64,000 nt of DNA from Ruegeria sp. SCSIO 43209 (GTDB lineage: Bacteria > Pseudomonadota > Alphaproteobacteria > Rhodobacterales > Rhodobacteraceae): the NCBI RefSeq assembly GCF_019904295.1, contig NZ_CP065359.1:1389001-1453000 (forward strand), written 5' to 3'. The translations under genes and the position numbers were made by a program. How positions within the stretch are numbered: position 1 is the first letter of the stretch; every line of letters starts with the position of its first letter. Under the pieces are notes generated by a model that saw only the letters and a list, made by a program, of their open reading frames with translations, made no database searches and was not told where the DNA came from. Positions 11,137-20,133 of this stretch are shown in pieces.

Positions 11137-11691
11137 ATGTCGCGTCTTTTACTTATCGTAGCCATCGCCGTTATCGGCGGAGGCGCTTACTATTTTGCCA
11201 CAAAACCTGAACCAACCCCTGCCGAGCAGTTGCAATCGGCGGCTGAAGATGCCTCAGAGGCGGTTGGTGAAGCAGCCTCGGCAATACAAGAGGGCGCTGC
11301 TGATGCCGTTGAGGCGGCGACTGAACAAGCATCCGAGGCTGCGTCCTCGATTGCGGATCAGGCCTCGGAAGCTGCATCTTCGGTATCGGAACAGGCCAGC
11401 GACGCTGCTACATCTTTGACCGAGCAGGCCAATGATGCAGCCTCAGCAGCTGGCGATCAGGTCGCAGCGCTTGCCGGTCAGGGGCAGGAACTGTTCAACT
11501 CGTGGGTTCAGGACGGCATGCTGACCGCGCAGAATTTCGACTATGACGCAATCGTCACGTCGGTTCAGGAAAGCGCCTTGTCTCAGGACATCAAAACACA
11601 GGTTATGAAGATCCTCGACGAGATCAAAGCGTCGCCTGAGCTGGTTGTCGCGAAGATACAGGATCTGCGCAATCTGATGACGCAGCAGTGA
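11137..11691 (+). CDS. Membrane-anchored Ala/Glu-rich coiled-coil protein
   Basis: A 184-residue protein. Residues 3-20 (RLLLIVAIAVIGGGAYYF) form one uncleaved membrane anchor. Residues 30-115 are a low-complexity amphipathic helix with a recurring unit of the type DQASEAASSVSEQASDAATS (roughly 11 residues per repeat), and the end (about 120-184) looks globular. The plan recalls periplasmic apolipoprotein/LEA-like helical proteins. I recognise no family. AAGGAGACATCC before the ATG is a good ribosome binding site. Confidence 0.75.
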   Translation: MSRLLLIVAIAVIGGGAYYFATKPEPTPAEQLQSAAEDASEAVGEAASAIQEGAADAVEAATEQASEAASSIADQASEAASSVSEQASDAATSLTEQANDAASAAGDQVAALAGQGQELFNSWVQDGMLTAQNFDYDAIVTSVQESALSQDIKTQVMKILDEIKASPELVVAKIQDLRNLMTQQ

Positions 11692-11701
11692 TCAATTCCA
11701 G

Positions 11702-11724
11702 AACCAGCCCCAAGAGGGCTGGTT
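11702..11724 (+). terminator. Hairpin after the Ala-rich protein gene
   Basis: AACCAGCCC and GGGCTGGTT form a nine-pair stem around a five-base loop, 10 bases after the stop. It has no clear T run, so it may be a weak terminator or an RNA-stabilising 3' hairpin. Confidence 0.5.
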
Positions 11725-11901
11725 CACCCGGTCGGGATGCGACTTAATTTGCGTCACATTACGGCATTACCCAATTGACATAGCTCACCGTGTTTGATTG
11801 CTTTCTTGAGATTGTTTTTAAAAAATAAAACCTTTTGTCAGTGTGTTACATTGTGACGACGAAGGCCTCGTGCTGAACTCGCATCAAAGAAGGATCGAAC
11901 G

Positions 11902-12930
11902 ATGACCACCCTGCCCGACACCATGTTTGCCGTTGTTCAGACGCAGGACGGATATTCCGGCACAGCCACGGGACCGACGCTGGAGAATGCCTCGGACTGG
12001 TTAGCGGAGGCCGAGCTGCCTTTGCCTGTGCCCAAGGCGGGACAGGTTTTGATCAAACTGCGCACAGCCTCGGTGAACCCGTCAGATATTCATTTCATCA
12101 AAGGGGAATATGGTCAGCCGCGGGTCAAAGGCGCCGCAGCAGGGTTCGAGGGGTGCGGAGATGTTGTTGCCACCGGTACCGGGGCTGACGCACTGCTGGA
12201 TCAGCGCGTGGCCTTTGTGGCAGCAGGCTCTGGTGCTTGGGCCGAATATGTTGTGACGCAGGCCCAGATGTGTATCCCCTTGCGCCCCGAAATCTCGGAT
12301 GAAGACGGGGCGGCGCAGATCGTAAACCCGCTAACCGCAATGGCGATGGTGGATATCGCACGGGCTGAGGGCGAGGCTTTTGTAGTCTCTGCCGCCACCA
12401 GCCAGCTTGGTAAGTTGATGTGCAGCCTTGGACGGGATCTTGGGTTGAAACCGATCGCTCTGGTGCGGCGCGCCGAAACGGTCGAGATGTTAAAAGGCCT
12501 GGGTGCGGCAGAGGTGGTCGTGACCAGCGATACGGATGCGCCGACGCGGTTTGCCACGATCAGTGCAGATCTGAAACCTCGTGTTTTTCTCGACGCGGTT
12601 GCCGACCAACTGTCAGAGCAGGTGTTCTGCGCGATGCCCAATGGCGCGCGGTGGGTTTGCTATGGGAAACTCAGTACGGAAATGCCGAAGTTGACTCAGA
12701 TGGGCCAGTTGATCTTCATGAGCAAACGGATCGAGGGTTTCTGGCTGACCCGCTGGATGATGGACACCCCCCCGGCTGATCAAATGCGAGTTGTCAGCGA
12801 AGTGCAGGCGCGATTTGCAGATGGGCGCTGGCGCACAGATGTTTCCGCACGGCTTTCGCTACGAGAAGTGCTGCCAAATCTGGCGGATGCTCTGAAAAAG
12901 AGTGACGGGAAGGTGATAATCACTCCATAG
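11902..12930 (+). CDS. Zinc-binding/MDR family oxidoreductase
   Basis: A 342-residue medium-chain dehydrogenase/reductase. The GroES-like half contains KLRTASVNPSDIHFIKGEYG and GFEGCGDVVATG. The Rossmann half begins near SAATSQLGKLMCSLGRDLGL, where the usual glycine-rich turn is replaced by ATSQLG. No structural or catalytic zinc cysteines are obvious, so a quinone-oxidoreductase or enoyl-CoA-reductase-like activity with NADPH is likelier than alcohol dehydrogenase. It stands at the head of a transporter plus acyl-CoA ligase cluster, 40 bases before livH, so its substrate is probably a product of that uptake route (inference). Confidence 0.8.
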   Translation: MTTLPDTMFAVVQTQDGYSGTATGPTLENASDWLAEAELPLPVPKAGQVLIKLRTASVNPSDIHFIKGEYGQPRVKGAAAGFEGCGDVVATGTGADALLDQRVAFVAAGSGAWAEYVVTQAQMCIPLRPEISDEDGAAQIVNPLTAMAMVDIARAEGEAFVVSAATSQLGKLMCSLGRDLGLKPIALVRRAETVEMLKGLGAAEVVVTSDTDAPTRFATISADLKPRVFLDAVADQLSEQVFCAMPNGARWVCYGKLSTEMPKLTQMGQLIFMSKRIEGFWLTRWMMDTPPADQMRVVSEVQARFADGRWRTDVSARLSLREVLPNLADALKKSDGKVIITP

Positions 12931-12972
12931 TAGAACAAAGCGCCGGACTTAACCGGCTTAGGGAGGGTGAGA

Positions 12973-13848
12973 TTGGATAACGCGCAGCTGCTGATCAGCG
13001 GGCTGGCGAACGGCTGTGTCTACGGCCTGATCGCCCTTGGCTTTGTACTGATTTACAAAGCCACCGAGGCAGTGAATTTTGCGCAGGGCGATTTCATGAT
13101 GCTGGGTGCGTTTGTCACTATTGGCCTTACGAATACGGAATATATGGGGCTGCCTTTCTGGCTGGCGCTACCGATTTCACTGGGGATTATGGGCGCACTT
13201 GGGTATCTGATCGATCGGCTGATCATCCGCCGCGTCTTTGGCGAAAGTCAGACTGCCGTGGTGATCCTAACCATCGCCTTGGGCTTTGTGATCAGGTTTG
13301 CAGCTGGTCTGATCTGGGGGCACGAGCCGCAAACGCTGCAGAACCCATTGGCTGGTAAGGAGATCCGGTTCGGTGGTCTTGTGCTGGGGATGGAGGACGT
13401 GGCCGTGATTGTTGTCACCGTCCTACTGACCTGGGGTCTTTATGTGTTCTTCAGCAAGACCAAGCTGGGGCTTGCCATGCAAGGTGCGTCTCAAAACCAG
13501 TTGGCGGCATATTACATGGGGATACCGGTTAAGCGGGTTCAGGGCTTAATCTGGGCATTGGCCGGAGTTGTCGCCGGGATTGCCGGAATTTTGTTCGCGG
13601 CCAAAGGCTCGGTCGATCCCACAACTGGGCTTCTGGGGATCAAGGCATTTGCAGCAGCTGTGATCGGCGGGTTTGGCAGCCTGCCCGGCGCATTGGCCGG
13701 CGGGCTAATCGTCGGCGTGATTGAGCCCTTTGCCAGCCGCTATATTGCAGCCGGGTACAGTCAGATCGCGCCTTATGCGCTGTTGCTGGCAGTTCTGATC
13801 TTTCGACCGCATGGGCTGTTCAGCCAGGTACGGGTCAAGAAGGTCTGA
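12973..13848 (+). CDS. livH: Branched-chain amino acid-type ABC permease (LivH)
   Basis: An inner-membrane permease with about eight hydrophobic segments (NAQLLISGLANGCVYGLIALGF, VNFAQGDFMMLGAF and the EAA-like AAKGSVDPTTGLLGIKAFAAAVIGGFGSLPGA). The family is the LivH half of HAAT transporters. The TTG at 12973 is chosen as start because GGGAGG sits just upstream at a proper distance; a GTG at 12967 is the alternative. Partner genes livM, livG and livF follow at once. Confidence 0.9.
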   Translation: MDNAQLLISGLANGCVYGLIALGFVLIYKATEAVNFAQGDFMMLGAFVTIGLTNTEYMGLPFWLALPISLGIMGALGYLIDRLIIRRVFGESQTAVVILTIALGFVIRFAAGLIWGHEPQTLQNPLAGKEIRFGGLVLGMEDVAVIVVTVLLTWGLYVFFSKTKLGLAMQGASQNQLAAYYMGIPVKRVQGLIWALAGVVAGIAGILFAAKGSVDPTTGLLGIKAFAAAVIGGFGSLPGALAGGLIVGVIEPFASRYIAAGYSQIAPYALLLAVLIFRPHGLFSQVRVKKV

Positions 13849-13852
13849 TCGC

Positions 13853-14950
13853 ATGCGGATTGTTTTCAAAACAAACTATATGCAGGACATTCGCCCGTGG
13901 AAGGATGGCTATCAGCTTAGCCTCTATCTGATCCTGTTGGCGGTCGTAGCCGCTGCGCCGTGGTGGCTGGATGATTTCTATCTTGGGGAACTGACCAATG
14001 TTCTGATCTGGGCCATCGCGGGTTTGGGCTTGATGATCCTAACCGGCCATACCGGGCAGGCCAGCCTTGGCCATGCCGCCTTTCTGGCCGTTGGGTGCTA
14101 TGCCAATGTCATCCTGATTGAGGCTGGGGTGCCCTTTCTGCTGGCGTTCCCGTTGGCGGGCCTGTTGACCGGCATCGTCGGAGCAACCGTCGCTATTCCT
14201 GCGCTGCGCCTGCATGGCATCTATCTTGCGATCTTCACCCTGGCTCTGTCTGTGCTCATGGACGACATCATCGTTCTGGCCGAACCCGTCACCGGAGGTG
14301 TCGCGGGTAAATATCTGGGTGGTGTCGAAATCTTCGGACATCTAGTTGATCGTTGGGCCACCCCGGCCCCGTTTTTCTGGCTGGTGCTGGCCGTCGCCGT
14401 TATCGTGACACTGGGCTATATCAACCTATTGCGCGCGCCCTTGGGCCGCAGCTTCATCGCCGTACGAGACTCTGAGGTCTCAGCGCAGGCGATGGGTGTG
14501 GATATCGCGCGCACCAAGACGATCTCTTTCGCCCTCTCCTGCGCCGTCACCGGACTAGCAGGCGCATTGATGGGTATGTTCTCTGGGGCGTTCAATAACG
14601 AGACATTCAGCGTCGTAATTTCCATCCAATTGCTGATGATGATCGTTATCGGAGGTCTGGGTTCGATCCATGGCGCGTTTTTGGGCGCTATTGTGATCGG
14701 TTTCCTGCCGCAGTTTCTGTCGATTTCAAAGGAATACGCAGCAGCCTTGTTTGGTGGCAATACGGTCGCCATTCCGGGGCTCGAATTCGGCATCTTCGGC
14801 ATGATCCTGATCGCCTTCATCCTGTTCGAACCGATGGGTCTGTATGGTCGATGGCTAAAAATCCGGACGTGGTTCGAACTGTTCCCCTTCTACCGCAAGG
14901 ACATGTTCAAACGACAAAAGTCCTATCTCAAGACGGAGCGTCTGAGATGA
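13853..14950 (+). CDS. livM: Branched-chain amino acid-type ABC permease (LivM)
   Basis: A 365-residue LivM-type permease with about ten hydrophobic segments, including GLGLMILTGHTGQASLGHAAF and the late VIGGLGSIHGAFLGAIVIGF. The start at 13853 lies four bases after the livH stop; upstream in-frame codons would overlap livH. The stop overlaps the livG start (ATGA). The C-terminal tail after about residue 320 is cytosolic and basic. Confidence 0.92.
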   Translation: MRIVFKTNYMQDIRPWKDGYQLSLYLILLAVVAAAPWWLDDFYLGELTNVLIWAIAGLGLMILTGHTGQASLGHAAFLAVGCYANVILIEAGVPFLLAFPLAGLLTGIVGATVAIPALRLHGIYLAIFTLALSVLMDDIIVLAEPVTGGVAGKYLGGVEIFGHLVDRWATPAPFFWLVLAVAVIVTLGYINLLRAPLGRSFIAVRDSEVSAQAMGVDIARTKTISFALSCAVTGLAGALMGMFSGAFNNETFSVVISIQLLMMIVIGGLGSIHGAFLGAIVIGFLPQFLSISKEYAAALFGGNTVAIPGLEFGIFGMILIAFILFEPMGLYGRWLKIRTWFELFPFYRKDMFKRQKSYLKTERLR

Positions 14951-15711
14951 GCTTGCTGGAGTTTGAAAACGTTACCCTGAAATTCGGCGGTCTGACTGCT
15001 GTGGATGATCTGTCCTTCAACGTGCAAGAAGGTGAGGTGTTCGCCATCGTCGGTCCCAACGGCGCCGGCAAATCAACGGTCTTCAACCTGATTTCGCGCT
15101 TCTATGATCCTTATGCAGGGGCGATCCACTTTGACGGGCATGATCTGCTGCGTATCAAGCCCTCGGGTGTCGCGGCCTATGGCGTCGCGCGGACATTCCA
15201 GAACATTGAACTGTTCGAACATGCGACCGTTTTGCAGAACCTTCTGGTCGGGCGCCACCGGCACCGCAAAACCAATCTGATCTCGGAAATTCTGTTCTCG
15301 CCCTCAGCTCGCAGTCAGGAGATCGAGAACCGAGAAAAGGTTGAAGAGATCATCGACTTCCTCGACCTCCAGGCCTTTCGTGACAAGATGATCTCGGGCC
15401 TCCCCTATGGCGTGCGTAAGGTGGTCGAAGTCGCCCGAGCGTTGGCCACCGATCCAAAACTCCTGCTGTTGGATGAACCCGCCTCGGGCCTATCGGTGGA
15501 AGAGACCACAGATATGCGTTGGTGGATCGATGACATCCGGCGTCAGATGGGCATTACCGTGCTTATGGTAGAGCACGATATGGGTCTGGTCTCGGGCGTG
15601 TCCGACCGGGTTCTTGCCATGGCCGACGGAGCGAAGCTTGCCCTTGGAACCCCAGCCGAAGTTCAATCTCATCCTGCTGTGGTAGAGGCCTATTTGGGCA
15701 AAGCTTCATGA
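14947..15711 (+). CDS. livG: ABC transporter ATP-binding protein (LivG)
   Basis: A 254-residue nucleotide-binding subunit: Walker A GPNGAGKST, the Q-loop region VARTFQNIELFEH, Walker B LLLLDEPASGL and the switch His in MVEHDMG. The signature motif is GLPYGVRKVVEVARAL rather than canonical LSGGQ, as is usual in LivG. It starts inside the livM stop and ends in an overlap with livF (ATGA). Confidence 0.94.
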   Translation: MSLLEFENVTLKFGGLTAVDDLSFNVQEGEVFAIVGPNGAGKSTVFNLISRFYDPYAGAIHFDGHDLLRIKPSGVAAYGVARTFQNIELFEHATVLQNLLVGRHRHRKTNLISEILFSPSARSQEIENREKVEEIIDFLDLQAFRDKMISGLPYGVRKVVEVARALATDPKLLLLDEPASGLSVEETTDMRWWIDDIRRQMGITVLMVEHDMGLVSGVSDRVLAMADGAKLALGTPAEVQSHPAVVEAYLGKAS

Positions 15712-16481
15712 ACCAACCGATCCTTAGCATTCGCAATGTTGAAAGCTTTTATGGCCCGATCATGGCCATTCGTGGCGTGTCATTGGACGTGCATCGAGGG
15801 CAGGTCGTTTCAATCCTGGGCGCAAATGGCGCGGGCAAGACAACGCTGATGAAAACAATCTCAGGCGTGATGGATCCCGAAAAAGGTTCAATCACATTTG
15901 ACGGTCAGCAAATACAGGGATCGGAACCTCACAAGGTCGTGCAAAAAGGCATCGTCCATGTGCCCGAGGGACGCGAGGTCTTTCCACTTTTGACCGTCGA
16001 CGAGAACCTGAACCTTGGGGCTTATACCCTGTCGGATAAAGGACAGATCGATCATGACCGCGATCTGGTGTTTTCCTACTTTCCTGTGCTGAAAGACCGC
16101 CGCAATCAGGAGGCTGGCACTCTGTCCGGCGGGCAACAGCAGATGCTGGCGATTGGGCGCGGCCTGATGGCTAACCCGCGTATCATGCTGTTGGATGAGC
16201 CTTCGCTGGGCCTATCGCCGCTGCTGGTGCAAGAGATTTTTGGCATTCTCAAACGCCTTAATGACGAACAGAGCATGACAATGATGCTGGTCGAGCAGAA
16301 CGCCAATGCGGCACTGGAACTCGCCCATCATGGCTATGTAATGGAGATCGGACGGATCGTTATGGATGGTGAGGCTGAAACCTTGCTGCAATCCGAGGAC
16401 ATTCAGAATTTCTATCTGGGCGTTCAGGAAGAAGGCGCGCGAGAAAACCGCCGCTGGAAACGCAAGAAGACATGGAGGTGA
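15708..16481 (+). CDS. livF: ABC transporter ATP-binding protein (LivF)
   Basis: The second ATPase subunit, 257 residues: Walker A GANGAGKTT, signature LSGGQQQMLAIGRGL, Walker B IMLLDEPSLGLSPL and MLVEQNANAAL. The end carries a basic extension (GARENRRWKRKKTWR) beyond the usual LivF length of about 235-240. The stop lies five bases before the start of the acyl-CoA ligase gene. Confidence 0.94.
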   Translation: MNQPILSIRNVESFYGPIMAIRGVSLDVHRGQVVSILGANGAGKTTLMKTISGVMDPEKGSITFDGQQIQGSEPHKVVQKGIVHVPEGREVFPLLTVDENLNLGAYTLSDKGQIDHDRDLVFSYFPVLKDRRNQEAGTLSGGQQQMLAIGRGLMANPRIMLLDEPSLGLSPLLVQEIFGILKRLNDEQSMTMMLVEQNANAALELAHHGYVMEIGRIVMDGEAETLLQSEDIQNFYLGVQEEGARENRRWKRKKTWR

Positions 16482-16486
16482 GCTGG

Positions 16487-18373
16487 ATGGACGCAAGCCC
16501 CCTGCCCCCTCAGACCAGAATCAACGGTGTGCAGTTCAACGCTACGCCAGGTCAGAGACCCCTGCGAGTCGATGGCTGTGTCACGATATGCGAGCTATTC
16601 CAGAAACGCTGTGCCGAACTGGAACAGCGTACGGCGCATCGCGAGAAGGACTTCGGCATCTGGAAATCCTACTCATGGGCCGACTACTGGCAACACGCCA
16701 AATGGATCGGGCTGGCCCTGCGCAAGCTGGGTCTGCAACGTGGCGAGGTTGTCTCGATCCTGTCCGAAGACCGCAAGGAATGGGCGTGGTTCGACATGGG
16801 CATCCAGTGTGTCGGAGGGATTGCTTCGGGCGTCTACACCACAGATTCGGCCAGCCAGTTAAAATATCTGATCAATGACAGTGGCAGCCGGTTTCTGATC
16901 GTTGAAGATGAAGAGCAGTTGGACAAGTTCCTCGAAGTCGAGGCGGATCTGCCCGATCTGCTCAAGGTCATTATCCTTGAGGATGAAGGCCTGCACGACC
17001 TGGATCATCCGCGTTGCATGATGATCGAGGACTTGTACGCTCTGGGGCAGCAGGCTCAGGTCGATGAACCCGGCGCATTCGAAGCAGAAATCGCTGAAAC
17101 CACGTCACAAGACACCGCCCTGCTCATATATACTTCAGGTACCACCGGTAATCCCAAAGGCGCCATGCTGAGCCATGAGAACATCATGGCCGCGATCGAG
17201 GCAGGGGCACATTCCCTGCCCTCCCAATCAGCCGACGAACAGCTATGTTTTCTGCCGCTCTGTCATATCCTCGAACGCGACGTGTCGATCTACTACCCGC
17301 TTGCGATGAAGACTACTGTGAATTTCGCTGAAAGCCCCGAGACAGTGTTCTCCAACCTGCAAGAGGTCTCTCCCGCCACCTTCACTGCCGTCCCGCGCGT
17401 GTGGGAGAAGATCTACTCGCAGGTCATGTTCATGGCGAAAGAAGCAACGCCCACAGGGCGCTTCGCCTTTGCACAGGCGCTCAAGTCTGGAATGGCGCGG
17501 GCCGAATTTATCCTTGCAGGCAAACCTGTTCCAGCACCGATCGCTATGCAGTTCTGGCTTTGGGATCGGCTTGTTCTGCGTAACCTGCGCCGGATGCTGG
17601 GCTTAGATCGTCTCCGCCGAGGCGGCTCTGGTGCAGCGCCGATCTCTCCCGATTTGCTCAGGTGGTATTGGGCAATTGGTGTGCCCATTGTCGAGGGCTT
17701 CGGTATGACTGAAACCGCCGGCATAGCAGCGCTGAACACGCTTGAGGCCAACAAGATCGGCACCATTGGAAAACCTGTTCCTGGCAACGACCTGCGCATC
17801 GCGGAAGACGGAGAAATTCAGGTCAAAGGCCTGAACGTCTTTCAGGGCTACTGGCGCAACAATGCCAAAACAGCTGAAAGCTTCACCTGCGACGGCTGGC
17901 TGCGCACCGGGGATATGGGGCATATCGACGAGGAAGGTTTTGTCACCATCACAGGGCGCCTCAAGGACATCATCATCACTGCGGGCGGTAAGAACGTCAC
18001 GCCCGCAGAGATCGAGAGCGGGTTGAAGTTCAGCCAGTATATCTCGGACGCGGTGATCATCGGGGATCGGCGCAAGTACCTGACGGCGCTAATCATGATC
18101 GATCAGGAAAACGTTGAGAAATTCGCACAAGAGCGCAAGATCCCCTTCTCGAACTTTTCTTCCCTTTGTGCTGCGTCCGAAGTGACGGAGCTGATCGGCG
18201 AGGAAATCGCAGCGGTCAATAAGGACTTTGCGCGGGTCGAACAGATCAAGGATTTCCGGCTGATCGACGTGTTGCTCACTGCCGAAGATGAGGAGCTGAC
18301 GGCGACGATGAAACTCAAACGTGGTCTGGTGGAAAAGAAACACGCACATCTCATTGAAGATATGTACAATTAG
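16487..18373 (+). CDS. AMP-dependent acyl-CoA synthetase (long-chain fatty acid-CoA ligase type)
   Basis: A 628-residue ANL-superfamily enzyme that would activate a carboxylic acid as acyl-adenylate and then acyl-CoA. Motifs: P-loop LLIYTSGTTGNPKGAMLSHENI, EGFGMTETAG, and the hinge region WLRTGDMGHIDEEGFVTITGRLKDIIITAGGKNVTPAEIE. The start at 16487 follows GGAGGTGAGCTGG; an ATG at 16472 lies inside that ribosome binding site. Encoded between livF and a periplasmic binding protein, so the imported substrate is likely an acid (fatty or aromatic) that is trapped as its CoA ester. Confidence 0.88.
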   Translation: MDASPLPPQTRINGVQFNATPGQRPLRVDGCVTICELFQKRCAELEQRTAHREKDFGIWKSYSWADYWQHAKWIGLALRKLGLQRGEVVSILSEDRKEWAWFDMGIQCVGGIASGVYTTDSASQLKYLINDSGSRFLIVEDEEQLDKFLEVEADLPDLLKVIILEDEGLHDLDHPRCMMIEDLYALGQQAQVDEPGAFEAEIAETTSQDTALLIYTSGTTGNPKGAMLSHENIMAAIEAGAHSLPSQSADEQLCFLPLCHILERDVSIYYPLAMKTTVNFAESPETVFSNLQEVSPATFTAVPRVWEKIYSQVMFMAKEATPTGRFAFAQALKSGMARAEFILAGKPVPAPIAMQFWLWDRLVLRNLRRMLGLDRLRRGGSGAAPISPDLLRWYWAIGVPIVEGFGMTETAGIAALNTLEANKIGTIGKPVPGNDLRIAEDGEIQVKGLNVFQGYWRNNAKTAESFTCDGWLRTGDMGHIDEEGFVTITGRLKDIIITAGGKNVTPAEIESGLKFSQYISDAVIIGDRRKYLTALIMIDQENVEKFAQERKIPFSNFSSLCAASEVTELIGEEIAAVNKDFARVEQIKDFRLIDVLLTAEDEELTATMKLKRGLVEKKHAHLIEDMYN

Positions 18374-18403
18374 TTAAGGGGCGACCCAACAGGGAGGAGA
18401 AGT

Positions 18404-19564
18404 ATGAAACACTTATTTAAGGGCCTTGCGGCAGCGACGGCATTGACTGCATCCGCCACGATCAGCTGGGCGCAAACACAAGGCGTGACAGATGACGAGA
18501 TCGTCATTGGCTCAGTCAACGACCTCAGCGGCATCTTCGCTGCCGTGGGCGTTCCGGCCACCAAAGGCGCAAATGTGGTCTTTGATCGCGTCAACGCCGA
18601 GGGTGGCGTGCATGGCCGCAAGATCCGCTTTGTCGTCGAGGATAACGGCTATCAGATGCCACGCGCGATGCAGGGCTATAACAAGCTGCTGAACCGTGAC
18701 AAGGTTTTCGCGATGTTGCAGTCGCTGGGTACGCCGATGAATGTTGCTGGGTTCAAGCTGCTGGACCCGAAAGGTATTCCCAACGTCGCCCCTCTGACCG
18801 CCGCGCGGCAAATGCTGCAAGAGCCGATGAAGAACAAGTTCACCTCGTTCTCGACCTATTACGATCAAGCTCGGATTGGGGTGAAGTATCTGAACGGTGA
18901 ATTTGGATCGCAAACCGTTTGCACCATGTACCTGCCTACTGATTTCGGTGAGGAAATTCTGGAAGGCAGCAAAGCGGGAGCCGAAGAGGCTGGCATCACT
19001 TTCGGCGCTGAGACCACCCACAAACCGGACGAGACGGATTTCGTGGGGTCCTTGAGCAAGCTTAAAGAAGAAGGTTGTGACATCGTCACGATGGCGCTCG
19101 GCGTGCGTCAGGCAATCACTGTTGTTGGAACGGCTAAGAAAATGGGCCTGACCGACATGAAGTTTCTCGGCACCTCGGCCAGCTTCCTAACCGTGGTCGC
19201 ACAGGTGCCCGGTGGTGTGACCGACGGTTTCTATGCGGCGGCCTCGTGGCTGGATCTCTGGGCGCGCGCCGAAGAACCCGCCCCGGCAGCATTTATTGCT
19301 GAATACAAAGAGGCTACGGGCGAAGACCCGGTCGGATTTTCAATGCTGGGCTATTCAGCGGCCGAGATGATGGTCAAAGCGCTTGAAGCTGCAGGTCCTG
19401 ATCTGACGCATGATAGCTTTATCGCCGCGATGGAATCTCTGGATTACATGGATGAGTTGGTCGGCAACCAGATTACCTATGGGCCCAATGACCATCAGGG
19501 TGCTGACTCTGTATTTGTCAGCGTCGTCGAAAATGGTGCGTGGAAACTGGTTTACGAAGAATAA
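18404..19564 (+). CDS. Periplasmic substrate-binding protein of the HAAT ABC transporter
   Basis: A 386-residue LivJ-type (peripla_BP_6) receptor. It has a signal peptide (MKHLFKGLAAATALTASATISWA) followed by QGVTDDEIVIGSVNDLSGIFAAVGVPATKGAN, the usual beginning of the mature domain, and GVHGRKIRFVVEDNGY. It completes the five-component transporter. Being at the 3' end of the cluster, ahead of a strong terminator, it may be expressed at a higher level through its own ribosome binding site GGGAGGAGAAGT. Confidence 0.92.
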   Translation: MKHLFKGLAAATALTASATISWAQTQGVTDDEIVIGSVNDLSGIFAAVGVPATKGANVVFDRVNAEGGVHGRKIRFVVEDNGYQMPRAMQGYNKLLNRDKVFAMLQSLGTPMNVAGFKLLDPKGIPNVAPLTAARQMLQEPMKNKFTSFSTYYDQARIGVKYLNGEFGSQTVCTMYLPTDFGEEILEGSKAGAEEAGITFGAETTHKPDETDFVGSLSKLKEEGCDIVTMALGVRQAITVVGTAKKMGLTDMKFLGTSASFLTVVAQVPGGVTDGFYAAASWLDLWARAEEPAPAAFIAEYKEATGEDPVGFSMLGYSAAEMMVKALEAAGPDLTHDSFIAAMESLDYMDELVGNQITYGPNDHQGADSVFVSVVENGAWKLVYEE

Positions 19565-19580
19565 ACCGACCAAGGAAAAA

Positions 19581-19604
19581 GGGCTCGCAGTTGCGAGCCC
19601 TCTC
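19581..19604 (+). terminator. Terminator of the liv/acyl-CoA ligase cluster
   Basis: GGGCTCGCA and TGCGAGCCC form a perfect nine-pair stem with a two-base gap, 16 bases after the stop of the binding-protein gene, preceded by AAAAA and followed by TCTCC. Confidence 0.8.
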
Positions 19605-19615
19605 CAATTTAGAAT

Positions 19616-19909
19616 TCAGCCCGTCGGCGAATTAAAAATCAAGAACACTAAAACTGCCATCGCAGCGGCCATTGTGCCCCTTGTATATGTAGCGTTGCGC
19701 TCGGTTTTGTCGACAAGCCAGGTTAGAAGTTCAACAACTTGCTGTTGATCAGTCAATTCGCGCCGATAAAAATCGTCGCGTAATTGTTGTATGTACTCTA
19801 AATTCTCTCGCTGCGCCTTTACGCTAACGCGTGCGTAAAACAAGAGCGTAACAATAGCAGCTAAGACCGCAAAATACTCGTTCAATGTGCTCCAAATGCT
19901 CTCCAGCAT
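19616..19909 (-). CDS. Small hypothetical protein with two membrane segments
   Basis: About 97 residues. The first hydrophobic segment (FAVLAAIVTLLFYARVSV) is followed by a charged, probably coiled-coil stretch (AQRENLEYIQQLRDDFYRREL...LLTWLVDKTE) and a second segment near the C-terminus (GTMAAAMAVLVFLIF). The ATG at 19909 is preferred because GGGAG lies at a proper distance; an ATG at 19927 is possible. I do not recognise the family. It is isolated, between two terminators, with no evident partner. Confidence 0.5.
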   Translation of the reverse strand: MLESIWSTLNEYFAVLAAIVTLLFYARVSVKAQRENLEYIQQLRDDFYRRELTDQQQVVELLTWLVDKTERNATYTRGTMAAAMAVLVFLIFNSPTG

Positions 19910-20069
19910 CAAAATTTGCTCCCTCATCCTCACCAACAACCTCAGATTCTCCGGGCTCTTTCAGATAAGAAACGCATTTTGAGAAAGGATCAGTTGACGA
20001 ATTGCCGCATTAAATTGGATAAAAAAATAAGAAATTTCTAGCGTTTAGTAGATTCAGGTTAATCTCACG

Positions 20070-20108
20070 ATAAAAAAACAAGCACAAACTTTCGTAAGTG
20101 CTTGTTTT
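20070..20108 (-). terminator. Terminator of rplM-rpsI
   Basis: On the minus strand AACAAGCAC and GTGCTTGT form a stem followed by TTTTTTTA, about 30 bases after the rpsI stop. The T run and stem make it a strong intrinsic terminator. Confidence 0.85.
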
Positions 20109-20133
20109 AGAGTTTCTATAGTTTTTTCGGCGA

